A stretch of DNA of 64,000 nucleotides. Origin: Arthrobacter sp. AQ5-05 (GTDB taxonomy: Bacteria; Actinomycetota; Actinomycetes; Actinomycetales; Micrococcaceae). The DNA lies in contig NZ_QMKQ01000001.1 in the NCBI RefSeq assembly GCF_003287975.1, forward strand, positions 62,001 to 126,000, given 5' to 3'. How positions within the stretch are numbered: the stretch's first letter is position 1; each line of letters starts with the position of its first letter. The translations under genes and the position numbers were made by a program. Below are positions 40,912 through 50,270 of the stretch, one piece after another. A model generated the notes under the pieces. That model saw only the letters and a program-made list of their open reading frames with translations. It did no database searches and was not told where the DNA came from.

Positions 40912-40950
40912 AGGTGAGGGGTCGGTTCCAGTGGAACCGACCCCTCACCT
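40912..40950. terminator. Long inverted repeat after whiB1
   Basis: AGGTGAGGGGTCGGTTCCA and its exact reverse complement are separated by one base, so 19 bp can pair. There is no T-tract on either strand. It separates whiB1 from the kinase promoter. Confidence 0.65.
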
Positions 40951-40976
40951 TGGTGTGCTGTGGAGCACCAATCGAC

Positions 40977-41225
40977 CTAGGAGGCTCGACGGGCCCGTGC
41001 TGCCCGGCGCTTCAGCGCCCGGCGCTCGTCTTCGCTCATTCCGCCCCAGACCCCGGCATCCTGGCCGGACTCGATGGCCCATGCCAGACACGTGTCCACC
41101 ACGGGGCACCGTCGGCAGACACTCTTGGCTTCTTCAATCTGGAGAAGGGCCGGTCCGGTGTTCCCGACGGGGAAAAATAGTTCCGGGTCCTTGTCCAGAC
41201 AGGCCGCGCGGCTACGCCAATCCAT
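40977..41225 (-). CDS. whiB1: WhiB1-type iron-sulfur transcription regulator
   Basis: The 82-residue protein has cysteines at 9, 37, 40 and 46 for a [4Fe-4S] cluster. The first is in MDWRSRAAC, and the others in VCRRCPVVDTC. GVWGGMSEDERRALKRRAARARR follows, giving the WhiB turn and the basic DNA-binding tail. It closely resembles WhiB1, which binds sigma factor region 4 and responds to nitric oxide in mycobacteria. ATG 41225 has AAGGAG upstream. A longer frame upstream is rejected because relatives start at MDWR. Confidence 0.93.
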   Translation of the reverse strand: MDWRSRAACLDKDPELFFPVGNTGPALLQIEEAKSVCRRCPVVDTCLAWAIESGQDAGVWGGMSEDERRALKRRAARARRAS

Positions 41226-41553
41226 GCTTGTTGATGCTCCTTGGGGGTAGGAAAAGTGAGGGGGATCGCCCTGGGCCGTGAGGCCGGGCAAAAGTAGTGC
41301 GACGGGAAAATTGCCATACCCGATCGACTGCCTAACAAGGTTTTCATGTTACGTTCACGTAAACAAGGGTCCCGTGTTGCAAATACCTTGGCTTCCTTGA
41401 GTGCTTGGTCACAAGCACCCGTTTTAGGGCTCCCGCTAACAGGTTTGTCCCGTCGTGACAAGGGTGTTTTTTGGCCGGTTGCAGGGTCTTTGTCACACGC
41501 TGGCCCTGCCTCGGCTTTGGCTTCGCAGGTGGTGGCCGTACTAGATTTGAGGC
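41226..41553. other. whiB1 upstream region
   Basis: This 328-bp gap separates divergent whiB1 and a membrane protein gene. It contains an imperfect palindrome TGTTACGTTCACGTAAACA (41347-41365), loosely like a CRP/GlxR site, although its central spacing differs from the consensus. For the plus-strand gene a -10 (TAGATT, 41542-41547) is present. Nothing else is evident. Confidence 0.4.
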
Positions 41554-42003
41554 GTGATGAACCAGCCAGTGCCCCAGTCCAACCGCCCCGCGATCCAACG
41601 CCGCCCGATCTCGGTGCTGCTGATTTCGGCGCTTCTGGTCCTCGAGGGGCTGGCGGTGCTCGCCTACGCACTGACCTATGCCCTATCCCTGGGACAGCCG
41701 GGCGTGTTGGGCATGGGAGCACGGATCTTCATGCTGGTGCTGATCATTGCGGCCGGCGCCTGGCAGCTGCTGGTGGCCCACCACTTCTTCCGGGCCCAGG
41801 CCTGGACGCGTGCCGCGGCGTTGATGTGGCAGGTTTTCCAGATCATCTTGGCCATCCCCTACTTCCAGAGCGGCGACGCACTGGTGGCGTGGCTGTGGCT
41901 GGTGCCCGCGGCGTTGATCGTTGTGCTGCTCTTTGACCCGCGCACCACCGCGTTCCTGGGTGACCGGCCGACGGCGGAACCCGGGGCCGGCAACCGGCCC
42001 TGA
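41554..42003 (+). CDS. Membrane protein with four predicted helices
   Basis: A 149-residue integral membrane protein with hydrophobic stretches near residues 19-43, 56-77, 87-104 and 108-126, and a hydrophilic tail. It has no domain I can name. TAGATT lies 7 bp before a GTG (41554) that is followed at once by ATG, so the mRNA may be leaderless and start at GTG. It converges on the large FtsK/EccC-like gene, separated by a small GC-rich hairpin. Confidence 0.75.
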   Translation: MMNQPVPQSNRPAIQRRPISVLLISALLVLEGLAVLAYALTYALSLGQPGVLGMGARIFMLVLIIAAGAWQLLVAHHFFRAQAWTRAAALMWQVFQIILAIPYFQSGDALVAWLWLVPAALIVVLLFDPRTTAFLGDRPTAEPGAGNRP

Positions 42004-42010
42004 TTCCCGG

Positions 42011-42031
42011 CCGCCCCCATCGCGGGGGCGG
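42011..42031. terminator. GC-rich hairpin between convergent genes
   Basis: Arms CCGCCCCC and GGGGGCGG enclose ATCGC. There is no T-tract, so it is a weak terminator or pause site for both convergent genes. Confidence 0.4.
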
Positions 42032-42036
42032 GTGGT

Positions 42037-45000
42037 TCACGGAACCCGATTCACGCATTGGATCTGGCGGATCGTTCCCCGGTCCACGACCATGGCACGG
42101 CCGCGCACGCTCGCGGTGGCCGGTGGCAACCTGAAACCGCTGGGATCGGCGTCCGCACCGAACTGCGGATCAAGCACGAGGAACGAACGCGCATCGCGCA
42201 CCACCGCCGAGAGCCCCAACTCGAAGAGCAGCCGTGAACCGGGTTCGGCACTGAGCACCAGCTGGAGCCCGGCGCCCAGCAGCACCTCTACGGCCCGGGC
42301 AGCCCGGGCCGCGCGCAGGTCCGCGCGATCCACCAACACCCGCGCCGCCTGCGGGTGGCGCTGCATGAATTCCTCGGCCTGCAACGGCAGCTCGTCCCCA
42401 AGGCCCAGGTGCACGGTGTGGCCGATATCCGCATCGCCCAGCAGGGCCAGGTGCCTCAACAACGTGGACTTGCCCGATCCCTCGTGCCCGATGACCAGCC
42501 CGCAGGGGCCCGGAGCCCACACAAAGGTGCGGTTGTCCGGACCGCAGAGCCCGATGGCCAGTTCCGGAGCCGCCGCCGACCCCGGATCCAGCACCGGCAA
42601 CTGGGCAGCGGCCAGGGTTTCGGGCAACGGAACCGAACGCAACCAGGTGCCGGGGACCTCTCCGCCGGGCAGCGGCAGGCTCGCCGCGTCGTCGAGCAAT
42701 TGGAACGCCGTACCGTGCTCGGGTTCATCGGGCCCCAGCAGCACACCCCGGCCCACCTGCGGGGCAACCTTGCGCAGCTGGGGCCACCCCATGAGGACTT
42801 CGGGTCCTGCGCCGCGCGGGAAATACCAGCGGGTCTCACACAGCGATGCTGCCCGCGAACCGGCCAAATCCCTGTCCCCGCACACCACCAGGGCGCGGCC
42901 CAGATCGGGTGCGGTGCGGGCGAACGCCGCCAGCTGCGCCTCGAGGCCCATGAACACGTTTCCCTCCAAGGTCCGGGCCCAGCCGCCGAGCCCGCACACC
43001 AGCAGCAGCATCGGCTCCACGCACGCGGGATCACCCAGCTGCAGGAGCAACTCGTTGATGCGCCACGAGTCGCCGGGACCGAAATAGCCGCACACCGCCG
43101 GGTGTCCGCGCAGCGCGCCGTGGGTCCCGTTGCCGTCGAGCAGCAGCGTCGGAATACGCCAGGAATGGCGGTTCACCGCATGCAGCAGGAGGCCGGGGAC
43201 CTTCGCGATGCCAGAGGCCGGCAGCCCGCAAACCATCAGCCGGGCGGTGGTGCGCGGGTCAAAGACCAATGGTCCTGGTTGGGGCAGCCTCGGGCGATCA
43301 ACCAGCCCGATGGCTCCGGCACCACCGGGCACCTGCCGCAGCACCGCACGGCCGATTGCGGGCAGGGCCGGGGGAAGGGCGGCGGAAAACGGGTTTGGCG
43401 CGGGCTCGGTATCCCGGTGCCGGAACACGATGCCCTGAACCACCGCCGCCAGCTCCGAGTCGGAACCTTGGCAGGCGTCGGAATCCGGCACTCCGGTGCC
43501 GGCGGATCCCGGCCCGGATCCGGCATGCGGCAATTGTTCGGCGAACAGCGTTTCGCCCAGGTCGGCCCCGAAGGCCCGCAGCCGGGCCGGAATGCTGGGG
43601 CGGGCGTTCACCCGAGCCCGGAACCCCAGCGGTGCGCCGCCCCCGCGCCGGAAATACGCCAGGCCCGGGGCGGAAGGATCCAGCCGGGCCGCCACCGAGG
43701 AACCGATCAGGTCGTTGGACTCGGCTTCGCCGATGGTGCGCAACGCGATGACGGAGCCGATGTTGGCCCGCAGCGGCGCGCTGAGGGTCCCGGCGGGCCG
43801 CTGCGTGCTGAGCACCAGGTGGATTCCCAACGACCGGCCAACGGTGGCGATGTGGATGACCCGCTCCAGGGCCTCGGGCAGCTCGGTGGCAAAGACGCGG
43901 AATTCGTCGACGATCACCACCAGCCGGGGCAGCGGGGGATCGCCCGGAACGCGCGAGCGCAGGTAGTCCCGGTGATCGGTGGCCGCATGCGCCGCCAGGA
44001 AGGCCTCGCGGCGGTGCAGCTCGTTGCCGAGCAGTTCAAGGATCCGTTCGCCCTCGGCGGCGTCCAGGTCGGAGACGAACAGCTGCACGTGCGGCAACCC
44101 GCGCAGCGGCGCCAACGTCGCCCCGCCCTTGAAGTCCACGAGCATGAACGCCAGTGCGTCGGGCCCCGATTCCGCGGCAAGGCCCAGCACCAGGGTGCGC
44201 AGCAGCTCGGACTTGCCCGACCCGGTGGTTCCGGCGACCAGGAGGTGCGGCCCGTCGGCATCCAGCTCCACGCGCAGCGGACCGGCATCCGTGTCCCCGA
44301 TGATGGCACCGAGCGGGGTGCCCGTGCCGCTTTCCCCACCGGCCTCCGGGCCTGCCTCGACCCAGGGCAGCATGTGTGAGACCGCGCGGGCCAGGACGGG
44401 CAACCCGATGCCTTCGGTGAGCACATGCAGGGACGGCTCCCGGGTGCCGTGCGGCGATGCCCCGGTCTCCGGGGACTGCCGGTCCCGCCCGGGACGGGTG
44501 CGGGTGCCGGGAAAGCGCCGGATCTTCCGGGGTCCGGCCGGAGGGGCGGGCCGCAGCCAGGGATTCAGTTCGCGGCCTGCGGCCTGCAGCAGGATCCGGC
44601 CAGCGGAGCAGTCGATGTGGATCTCTGCCCCGGGCAAGGGGGCCGGACCTCCGCAGTGGATGCGGGCGGGTACACCGGGGAATGCCGCACCGGGTGACTC
44701 CCCGGCCGCGGCCCGGAGCGTGCCGGGTCCGGCGAGCAGCACGATCGTTGGCCTCGGATCGGGGGCAACCGGCGCGTTGGCCCCGCTGACCTGGACACCG
44801 GGCAGCATCGCGAATTCGGAGGGAAGGAAACCGGCGGGTCCCTGCACAACCACGCGCAGGGAACCGGATGCGAGCAACGGAAGCCAGCGCACCAGCACCG
44901 CGCGCAGCACCGGGCCCCACACCGATTCGGGGCCCTTGAACCACACGGCGGAACCCGTTTTCAGGGCCAGCGGCACCGGGGAATCGGACAGGACGCCGGG

Positions 45001-46104
45001 ATCCACCGCCGGTTCGCCGTCCGCATCGCCTGCTGCGCCATTGCTGTTCCCGGGCCCGTGCCGCGGGGCCCTGCGCGCACGCCCCCGCAATCCGCGTCCG
45101 CCCTCCCGATGCCCGCGGCCGGGTCGCGGATCCGGAGGTTCGGCCCCCGAGGCGGTGCACAACCACGCGGCCAGCGGCCCGTGACCGATCACCATTGCCG
45201 GGAAACCGTCGTCATCCACCGAAGCGGCGGCGGCCAGTCCGGCCGCCACCGCGCCCAGCGGCGGGGCCAGGTCCTCGCGGCGCTTCGCATCGGCTGCGGT
45301 GGCCAAGGCCCAGGCACGCCGGAAGCCGGCCTTCCCACGAAGCGCCAGCAACGCCGGCAACCCGCCGGTCACCAGGGAAATGGCGGAGAAGGCGAGGAAG
45401 AACACGCTGTGCGTCATCAGGAACAGCCCCACGCCCAGTCCCAGCGGTGCCAACGCTCCAACCAGCATCATCGCCATCCGGCTGCCCGGTTCCTCCGCGG
45501 CGATCGGCACCGGTGGCAGCGGCCACCGGGCGGGCACGGGCGATAGCCCGCCGGGCGGCAGCACCCCGAAGCTGCTGTCTCCCGCGCTGAAGGTGTCCCC
45601 GATCAACAGGCGCCGCTCCCGGATCGGGGTCTGGGCGAACCACACCCCGTTTGCCGATCCCTCGTCGCTGAGCACGATGGAGGTCTCGGTCACCCGAACC
45701 AGCGCATGGCGGCGCGAGAGCCGCAGGTCCCCGATGGGCAAATCGACCCCACCTCGGCCCAGGGCCCACAGGCCGCGGCGCAGTGGAAGCGTCCCGCCGG
45801 GATCCGGCCCCCGCAACACCACCAACACCGCAGGCTCGATCCCGCCGTCCGCGCCCTGCCCTCTCAGGGGAGCGAGGTCCGCAGGTGCCGCGGGCACATC
45901 GCACAGCAGCATCCGCCCCTGGCGGGGCAGCCGCGCGATCTGCTCCAGCGGCCTCCCGCCGGCATACCAGCGCAGCTGTGGCCAGCGCCTGGCCAGGGCA
46001 GAGGCCAGCACCGGTCCGCCGAGAGGCTCCGCGGCCTCCAGTTCCACCAGCACCGGCTGGCCCAGGGCCGCCGAGACGAGCCTGATGAACAGTTTCCTTC
46101 CCAT
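42037..46104 (-). CDS. FHA-domain FtsK/SpoIIIE ATPase, EccC-like
   Basis: A very large 1355-residue protein. An FHA domain (about residues 100-185: RRGLWALGRGGVDL, DLRLSRRHALVRV, SDEGSANGVWF) is followed by two transmembrane helices (about 212-260). An ATPase with Walker A GTTGSGKSE comes next, with motifs DFKGGATLAPL, VVIVDEFRVFATEL and LSTQRPAGTLSAPLRANIG, as in EccC/EssC. A second P-loop (GHEGSGKST) lies near the C-terminus. This is the architecture of type VII secretion translocases of Gram-positive bacteria. No Esx/WXG100 substrate, EccB or EccD gene is visible nearby; the divergent neighbour is a Tad pilus operon. Export of protein is the most likely role. Confidence 0.85.
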   Translation of the reverse strand: MGRKLFIRLVSAALGQPVLVELEAAEPLGGPVLASALARRWPQLRWYAGGRPLEQIARLPRQGRMLLCDVPAAPADLAPLRGQGADGGIEPAVLVVLRGPDPGGTLPLRRGLWALGRGGVDLPIGDLRLSRRHALVRVTETSIVLSDEGSANGVWFAQTPIRERRLLIGDTFSAGDSSFGVLPPGGLSPVPARWPLPPVPIAAEEPGSRMAMMLVGALAPLGLGVGLFLMTHSVFFLAFSAISLVTGGLPALLALRGKAGFRRAWALATAADAKRREDLAPPLGAVAAGLAAAASVDDDGFPAMVIGHGPLAAWLCTASGAEPPDPRPGRGHREGGRGLRGRARRAPRHGPGNSNGAAGDADGEPAVDPGVLSDSPVPLALKTGSAVWFKGPESVWGPVLRAVLVRWLPLLASGSLRVVVQGPAGFLPSEFAMLPGVQVSGANAPVAPDPRPTIVLLAGPGTLRAAAGESPGAAFPGVPARIHCGGPAPLPGAEIHIDCSAGRILLQAAGRELNPWLRPAPPAGPRKIRRFPGTRTRPGRDRQSPETGASPHGTREPSLHVLTEGIGLPVLARAVSHMLPWVEAGPEAGGESGTGTPLGAIIGDTDAGPLRVELDADGPHLLVAGTTGSGKSELLRTLVLGLAAESGPDALAFMLVDFKGGATLAPLRGLPHVQLFVSDLDAAEGERILELLGNELHRREAFLAAHAATDHRDYLRSRVPGDPPLPRLVVIVDEFRVFATELPEALERVIHIATVGRSLGIHLVLSTQRPAGTLSAPLRANIGSVIALRTIGEAESNDLIGSSVAARLDPSAPGLAYFRRGGGAPLGFRARVNARPSIPARLRAFGADLGETLFAEQLPHAGSGPGSAGTGVPDSDACQGSDSELAAVVQGIVFRHRDTEPAPNPFSAALPPALPAIGRAVLRQVPGGAGAIGLVDRPRLPQPGPLVFDPRTTARLMVCGLPASGIAKVPGLLLHAVNRHSWRIPTLLLDGNGTHGALRGHPAVCGYFGPGDSWRINELLLQLGDPACVEPMLLLVCGLGGWARTLEGNVFMGLEAQLAAFARTAPDLGRALVVCGDRDLAGSRAASLCETRWYFPRGAGPEVLMGWPQLRKVAPQVGRGVLLGPDEPEHGTAFQLLDDAASLPLPGGEVPGTWLRSVPLPETLAAAQLPVLDPGSAAAPELAIGLCGPDNRTFVWAPGPCGLVIGHEGSGKSTLLRHLALLGDADIGHTVHLGLGDELPLQAEEFMQRHPQAARVLVDRADLRAARAARAVEVLLGAGLQLVLSAEPGSRLLFELGLSAVVRDARSFLVLDPQFGADADPSGFRLPPATASVRGRAMVVDRGTIRQIQCVNRVP

Positions 46105-46303
46105 GAGACTTATGCCCACCCGCCTTTCGCCGCGCGTTGCCGAACCGCGGTCCCGATTCCCCTCCCCAACGGTAGGACCGCCCGGCGCCCGCCCCGCGGC
46201 CACGCGGCACCCCTGTGGACGAAACCCGCTGCACCTCGGGAGTTTCTCCACAGATCCGGCCGGAGCCTTGTAGCGGCCGCGGCACCCGGGTATGGTCGCG
46301 GTA

Positions 46304-46331
46304 TTGCGTCATGAAACTAACTGGATATTGT
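46304..46331 (+). promoter_or_regulatory. Candidate promoter of the tad operon
   Basis: TTGCGT and TATTGT are separated by 16 bp, about 120 bp upstream of the tadA start, in an AT-richer stretch between two divergent operons. The likely leader is long. Confidence 0.4.
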
Positions 46332-46451
46332 CGCTCACCATCACTCCGGGGTGCCTCGCGAGGCCATCCCCAAGCACCGGCCCCCGCACGCCTTGGCGAA
46401 CGGCATGGCTCCCGGCCACCGGCCGGGAGCCGGTCACGGCAGGGATGCACC

Positions 46452-47681
46452 ATGGTGGACGGACTGGCGATAGTTGAGGATGAGGTACGCGAACTCATCC
46501 GCAGGAACGGGCTTGACCCCTCCACCCAGGTGGGGGAGGTCCGCCGGTTGGTGGACGACGTGGTTCGCGACTACGACGAACGCTCCCTGCTGGGGGTGCT
46601 CCCGGCACTGGGGGAACTGGGCCTGGCCCGGCGCCGCATCATGGATGCGGTGGCTGGGCTCGGCGCCCTCCAACCCCTGCTGGATGATCCCGACGTCGAG
46701 GAAATCTGGCTCAACGGACCCCACGAGGTCTTCTGCGCCCGCGGAGGAACCTCCGAGCTGACCTCCATCAGGCTTCCCGAAGCCGAGGTTCCGGCACTCG
46801 TGGAGCGCATGCTCAAGTCCTCGGGTCGCCGCCTTGACCTGTCCCAGCCGTTCGTCGACTGCCAGTTGGCCGACGGCTCTCGCCTGCACGTGGTCATCCC
46901 GGACATCACCCGCAAGCACTGGGCGGTGAACATCCGCAAGTTCATCGCCCGGGCCAGCAGGCTCGAGCACCTGGTGGAACTCGGTTCGCTGTCCCGGCAG
47001 GCCGCCCACTACCTGGATGTCGCCGTCGGGGCGGGCCTGAACGTGCTGGTCTCCGGGGCCACGCAGGCGGGGAAGACCACGATGCTCAACTGCCTGGCCT
47101 CCTCGATTGGCAGCCGCGAGAGGGTGGTCACCATCGAGGAGATCTTCGAGCTGAAGATCAATCTCCGCGACGTGGTGGCCCTGCAGACGCGGCAGCAAAA
47201 CCTGGAGGGGAACGGGGAAATCAACATGCGCCGCCTGGTCAAGGAGGCGCTGCGGATGCGCCCGGACCGGTTGGTCATCGGCGAGGTCCGCGAGGCCGAA
47301 TCGCTGGACATGCTCATTGCCCTGAATTCAGGACTGCCCGGGCTCTCAACGATCCACGCGAATTCCGCCCACGACGCGCTGACGAAGATCTGCACACTGC
47401 CGCTGCTGGCCGGGGAGAACATTTCCTCGGCCTTTGTCGTTCCCACGGTCGCCGCATGCATCGACCTGGTGGTGCACTGCCGCCGGGATGCGGCGGGCAG
47501 GCGCTTCATCGGGGAAATCATGGCGGTGGGCCGCCGCGTGGAAAACGGGGCCATCGAGACCACCATGCTGTTCGAACACCTCGACGGACAGCTGGCCCTG
47601 GCGTCGACGGCTGACCTGGCCCACCAGAAGCTCATCGACGCGGGGATCGATGTGGCCGAACTGGGACGGATCGTGGCATGA
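46452..47681 (+). CDS. tadA: Tad pilus assembly ATPase (CpaF/TadA)
   Basis: The 409-residue secretion ATPase powers Flp pilus assembly. It has Walker A GATQAGKTT, TIEEIFELKI as the Asp box equivalent (EE in place of the usual D), and the Walker B region RMRPDRLVIGEVREAESLDML. The VLSTIHANSAHDALTKI-type His box is present (LSTIHANSAHD). It begins the Tad operon and overlaps tadB by ATGA. No tadZ, secretin or prepilin peptidase gene is adjacent. A secretin is not needed in a monoderm, but a peptidase must be supplied from elsewhere. Confidence 0.93.
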   Translation: MVDGLAIVEDEVRELIRRNGLDPSTQVGEVRRLVDDVVRDYDERSLLGVLPALGELGLARRRIMDAVAGLGALQPLLDDPDVEEIWLNGPHEVFCARGGTSELTSIRLPEAEVPALVERMLKSSGRRLDLSQPFVDCQLADGSRLHVVIPDITRKHWAVNIRKFIARASRLEHLVELGSLSRQAAHYLDVAVGAGLNVLVSGATQAGKTTMLNCLASSIGSRERVVTIEEIFELKINLRDVVALQTRQQNLEGNGEINMRRLVKEALRMRPDRLVIGEVREAESLDMLIALNSGLPGLSTIHANSAHDALTKICTLPLLAGENISSAFVVPTVAACIDLVVHCRRDAAGRRFIGEIMAVGRRVENGAIETTMLFEHLDGQLALASTADLAHQKLIDAGIDVAELGRIVA

Positions 47682-48529
47682 GCGTGTTCCTGGGACTGAC
47701 CCTCGGGTTCGGGCTGCTGCTGGTCTTCCGCGCCTTCACCGCCGCGGCGCACTCCGGCACGAGGGCCGGGGACGGGCGCATCGACACCCTGTTGCTGCAT
47801 GCAGGGCTGGACAAGGTCACCCGCGGCGGCTTCATCTCCGCCTCGATCACCGCCGCCGTCATCGTCGGGCTCATCGTGCTGATCCTCACCGGGGCCCCGC
47901 TGATCGCACTGACCTTTGCCGGGTTCGGGGCGGGCGCGCCGTGGGCGCTGGTGCGCCGTCAGGGGGCCAAGCGTGCGGCAAACCTGCGCGAGCAATGGCC
48001 CGACGTGGTGGACCACCTGCGCTCGGCGATCCGGGCCGGTCTGTCGCTGCCCGAGGCACTGACGCAGCTGGGGTCCCAGGGGCCCGAGGCGCTGCGCCCG
48101 GCCTTCACCGACTTCGGCCTGGACTACCGGGCCACGGCCCGCTTCAACGACTCCCTCGAACGCCTCGCCGCGCGCCTGGCGGATCCGGTGGCCGACAAGA
48201 TCGTCGAAGCCCTGCGCATCACCCGCGAGGTCGGCGGCACCGACCTGGGCGAGATGCTCGGCACCCTGAGCTCCTTCCTGCGCGACTCGGCCCGCACCCG
48301 CGGGGAACTCGAGGCCAGGCAGTCCTGGACGGTGTCCGCGGCCCGCCTGGCCATCGCCGCACCATGGGTCATCTTGCTGCTGCTGGCAGGACAGCCGGCG
48401 GCCGTCATCGCCTACTCCTCGGTCACCGGAATGCTGGTGCTCATCGGCGGGCTTGTCATTTCGTTCATTTGCTACCGGACGATGATGCGCATCGGCCGGT
48501 TGCCCGAGGAAGAACGGGTGTTCCGATGA
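47678..48529 (+). CDS. tadB: Tad pilus inner membrane protein TadB
   Basis: The 283-residue type II secretion F-domain protein has hydrophobic segments near residues 4-20, 60-82, 220-240 and 245-265. A typical F-domain cytoplasmic block, QWPDVVDHLRSAIRAGLSLP, is followed by EALRITREVGGTDLGEMLG. It should interact with the TadA ATPase. It overlaps tadA (ATGA) and tadC (ATGA), an arrangement conserved in actinobacterial tad loci. Confidence 0.9.
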   Translation: MSVFLGLTLGFGLLLVFRAFTAAAHSGTRAGDGRIDTLLLHAGLDKVTRGGFISASITAAVIVGLIVLILTGAPLIALTFAGFGAGAPWALVRRQGAKRAANLREQWPDVVDHLRSAIRAGLSLPEALTQLGSQGPEALRPAFTDFGLDYRATARFNDSLERLAARLADPVADKIVEALRITREVGGTDLGEMLGTLSSFLRDSARTRGELEARQSWTVSAARLAIAAPWVILLLLAGQPAAVIAYSSVTGMLVLIGGLVISFICYRTMMRIGRLPEEERVFR

Positions 48530-49467
48530 GCACCACCATGATCCTGTCGCTGGTCCTTGGACTGTCACTGGGCAGCGGGCTGTGGCTGGTGCTGGTGCGG
48601 ATCCCGGCGATGCGCCCGGTCACCTTCGCCCAACGCGTGGCTCCGCACCTGCGTGCCGGGCGCAGCGGATCGCGGATGCTCAACGAGTCCTTCGCGGCAC
48701 AGACGCCCTTTGGCCCGCTGGGCCGCATCCTTGGTCCGATGCTGGCCGACGTGGCCAGGCTGTCCCAACGCCTGAACCCCAGCAACGAGGCAATGGCGCG
48801 GCGGCTGGCCCGGGCCGGGCTGGGTATCAGCGTGCTGGATTTCCGTGCCCAGCAGCTGCTGTGGTCCGCCGGGCTGACCCTGGCCGGTGCCGCGCTGCTC
48901 GGCGCGAACCTCGTGGCCGGGCGCTTCAACCCGATGTTCGCGTTCCTCGTCCTGGTCTCTTGCGCCGTCGGCGGCTACCTGCTGCGCGACTGGTACCTGG
49001 GGGAGCAGACCACTCGGCGCAGCCGGCGGATCCTTGCCCAGTTCCCCACGATCGCCGAACTCATGGCGTTGGCGGTGGCCGCGGGGGAGAGCACCGTGGG
49101 TTCCATTGAACGGGTGGCCCGCACCTCGAGGGGAGCGCTCAGCGAGGAATTCGCGCTGACGCTGGCCCACGTCCGCGCCGGGGCAACCCTGGCAGAGGCC
49201 CTGGCGGAGATGTCGGACCGGATCCAGCTGACGGCCATGACCCGATTCGTCGACGCGATCACGGTGGCGGCCGAACGCGGGACCCCGATTGCCGCGGTGA
49301 TGCGGGCCCAGGCCCAAGACGTGCGAGACGCGGCCAAGCGCGAACTGATGGAATCTGCCGGCAAGAAGGAAATCGGCATGATGGTGCCCATAGTTTTCGG
49401 CGTGCTGCCGCTGACCATCGTTTTTGCGGTGTTCCCGGGGCTCGCGCTGATCGACATGAACTACTGA
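48526..49467 (+). CDS. tadC: Tad pilus inner membrane protein TadC
   Basis: The 313-residue paralogue of TadB has the same F-domain features: AQFPTIAELMALAVAAGEST, then FALTLAHVRAGATLAEALAE, and an MVPIVFGVLPLTIVFAVF terminal helix. Together with TadB it forms the platform that the ATPase acts on. It starts at the ATGA overlap with tadB and is followed after about 150 bp by the pilin gene. That gap may hold a separate promoter or an mRNA processing site for higher pilin output. Confidence 0.9.
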   Translation: MSTTMILSLVLGLSLGSGLWLVLVRIPAMRPVTFAQRVAPHLRAGRSGSRMLNESFAAQTPFGPLGRILGPMLADVARLSQRLNPSNEAMARRLARAGLGISVLDFRAQQLLWSAGLTLAGAALLGANLVAGRFNPMFAFLVLVSCAVGGYLLRDWYLGEQTTRRSRRILAQFPTIAELMALAVAAGESTVGSIERVARTSRGALSEEFALTLAHVRAGATLAEALAEMSDRIQLTAMTRFVDAITVAAERGTPIAAVMRAQAQDVRDAAKRELMESAGKKEIGMMVPIVFGVLPLTIVFAVFPGLALIDMNY

Positions 49468-49618
49468 CAGGAGGAGGAAAGGTACACGCCGCTCCCTTCG
49501 GCGCGGCGACATGCACCGGGCGGGGAAGACCCGGGGCACGAGACACGGAATCGCATCATGAAGCACCAGGCTCCCGCGGCCGTGAAGGCGGCGGAGCAAA
49601 CCAGCAAGGAGAAGGAAC

Positions 49619-49852
49619 ATGAGGATCGCAGAGAAGTTCTGGTTGATGGTCATCGGCATGGGAATGTGGGTCGGCACCCGCACCATGGACCTGGCCGGAA
49701 ACATCAAGCGCAACGAACGCGGTGACGTCCCGGGCTGGGTCATGATCACTCTCATGAGCGCTTTGCTCGTGGCGGCGCTCCTGGCCATCGCCGGCCCGCG
49801 CCTGGAAGAGCTGTTCAACCAGGCGATCGACCGGGTTGCGGGGATGGGCTAG
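49619..49852 (+). CDS. Flp-type pilin
   Basis: A 77-residue precursor. A basic leader (NIKRNERG) leads into a long hydrophobic helix, DVPGWVMITLMSALLVAALL, with a glycine just before the presumed cleavage site. A short hydrophilic tail follows (EELFNQAIDRVAG). The helix takes the place of the conserved Flp pilin spine. AAGGAGAAGG precedes the ATG. An N-terminal extension, with a hydrophobic MRIAEKFWLMVIGMGMWVG stretch before the leader, is unusual in length. Confidence 0.82.
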   Translation: MRIAEKFWLMVIGMGMWVGTRTMDLAGNIKRNERGDVPGWVMITLMSALLVAALLAIAGPRLEELFNQAIDRVAGMG

Positions 49853-49862
49853 CGACGCCGGC

Positions 49863-50270
49863 ATGCCAAGGCTAGTCGCATCCGGGAAGCACGGCACGCA
49901 GGAGAACCAGCAGGGTTCGGCGGTCGCCGAGTTCGTGATGGTCTCCGCGCTGCTGATCGCGGTGTTCATGGGGATCCTGCAGCTGACTTTTGCGCTGCAT
50001 GTGCGCAACACGCTCATGGATGCCGCGGCCGCCGGTGCCAGATACGGAACGCTGGCCGACCGCGGGCCTGGCGACGGGGTGCGCCGCACCAAGGAACTGA
50101 TCCGCGGGGCGCTCAGCGACCGGTTCGCTTCCAATGTGCACGCCACACCCGTCGACATCGGCGGCACACCGGGCGTGCGGATCACCGTGCGGGCAGGAAT
50201 CCCGCTCTTCGGGATGGTCCCGTTCATGGGTGAGTTCGTGGTCCAGGGGGAGTCGGTGCGATATGGATAG
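49863..50270 (+). CDS. TadE-like pseudopilin 1
   Basis: The 135-residue product has the TadE signature: a basic head, then GSAVAEFVMVSALLIAVFMGILQLTFALHVR with the Glu after the glycine, and an extracellular part with ANTLMDAAAAGARYG-type sequence. TadE proteins support pilus assembly. It follows the pilin stop by 10 bp. Its last codons (VRYG) overlap the next gene by 8 bp, a spacing reproduced exactly at the next junction. Confidence 0.87.
   Translation: MPRLVASGKHGTQENQQGSAVAEFVMVSALLIAVFMGILQLTFALHVRNTLMDAAAAGARYGTLADRGPGDGVRRTKELIRGALSDRFASNVHATPVDIGGTPGVRITVRAGIPLFGMVPFMGEFVVQGESVRYG

Noticed and set aside
49558-49618. Extra small gene starting at ATG 49558 before the pilin
   Set aside because: It reads through the pilin ribosome site in another frame and encodes charged low-complexity sequence.
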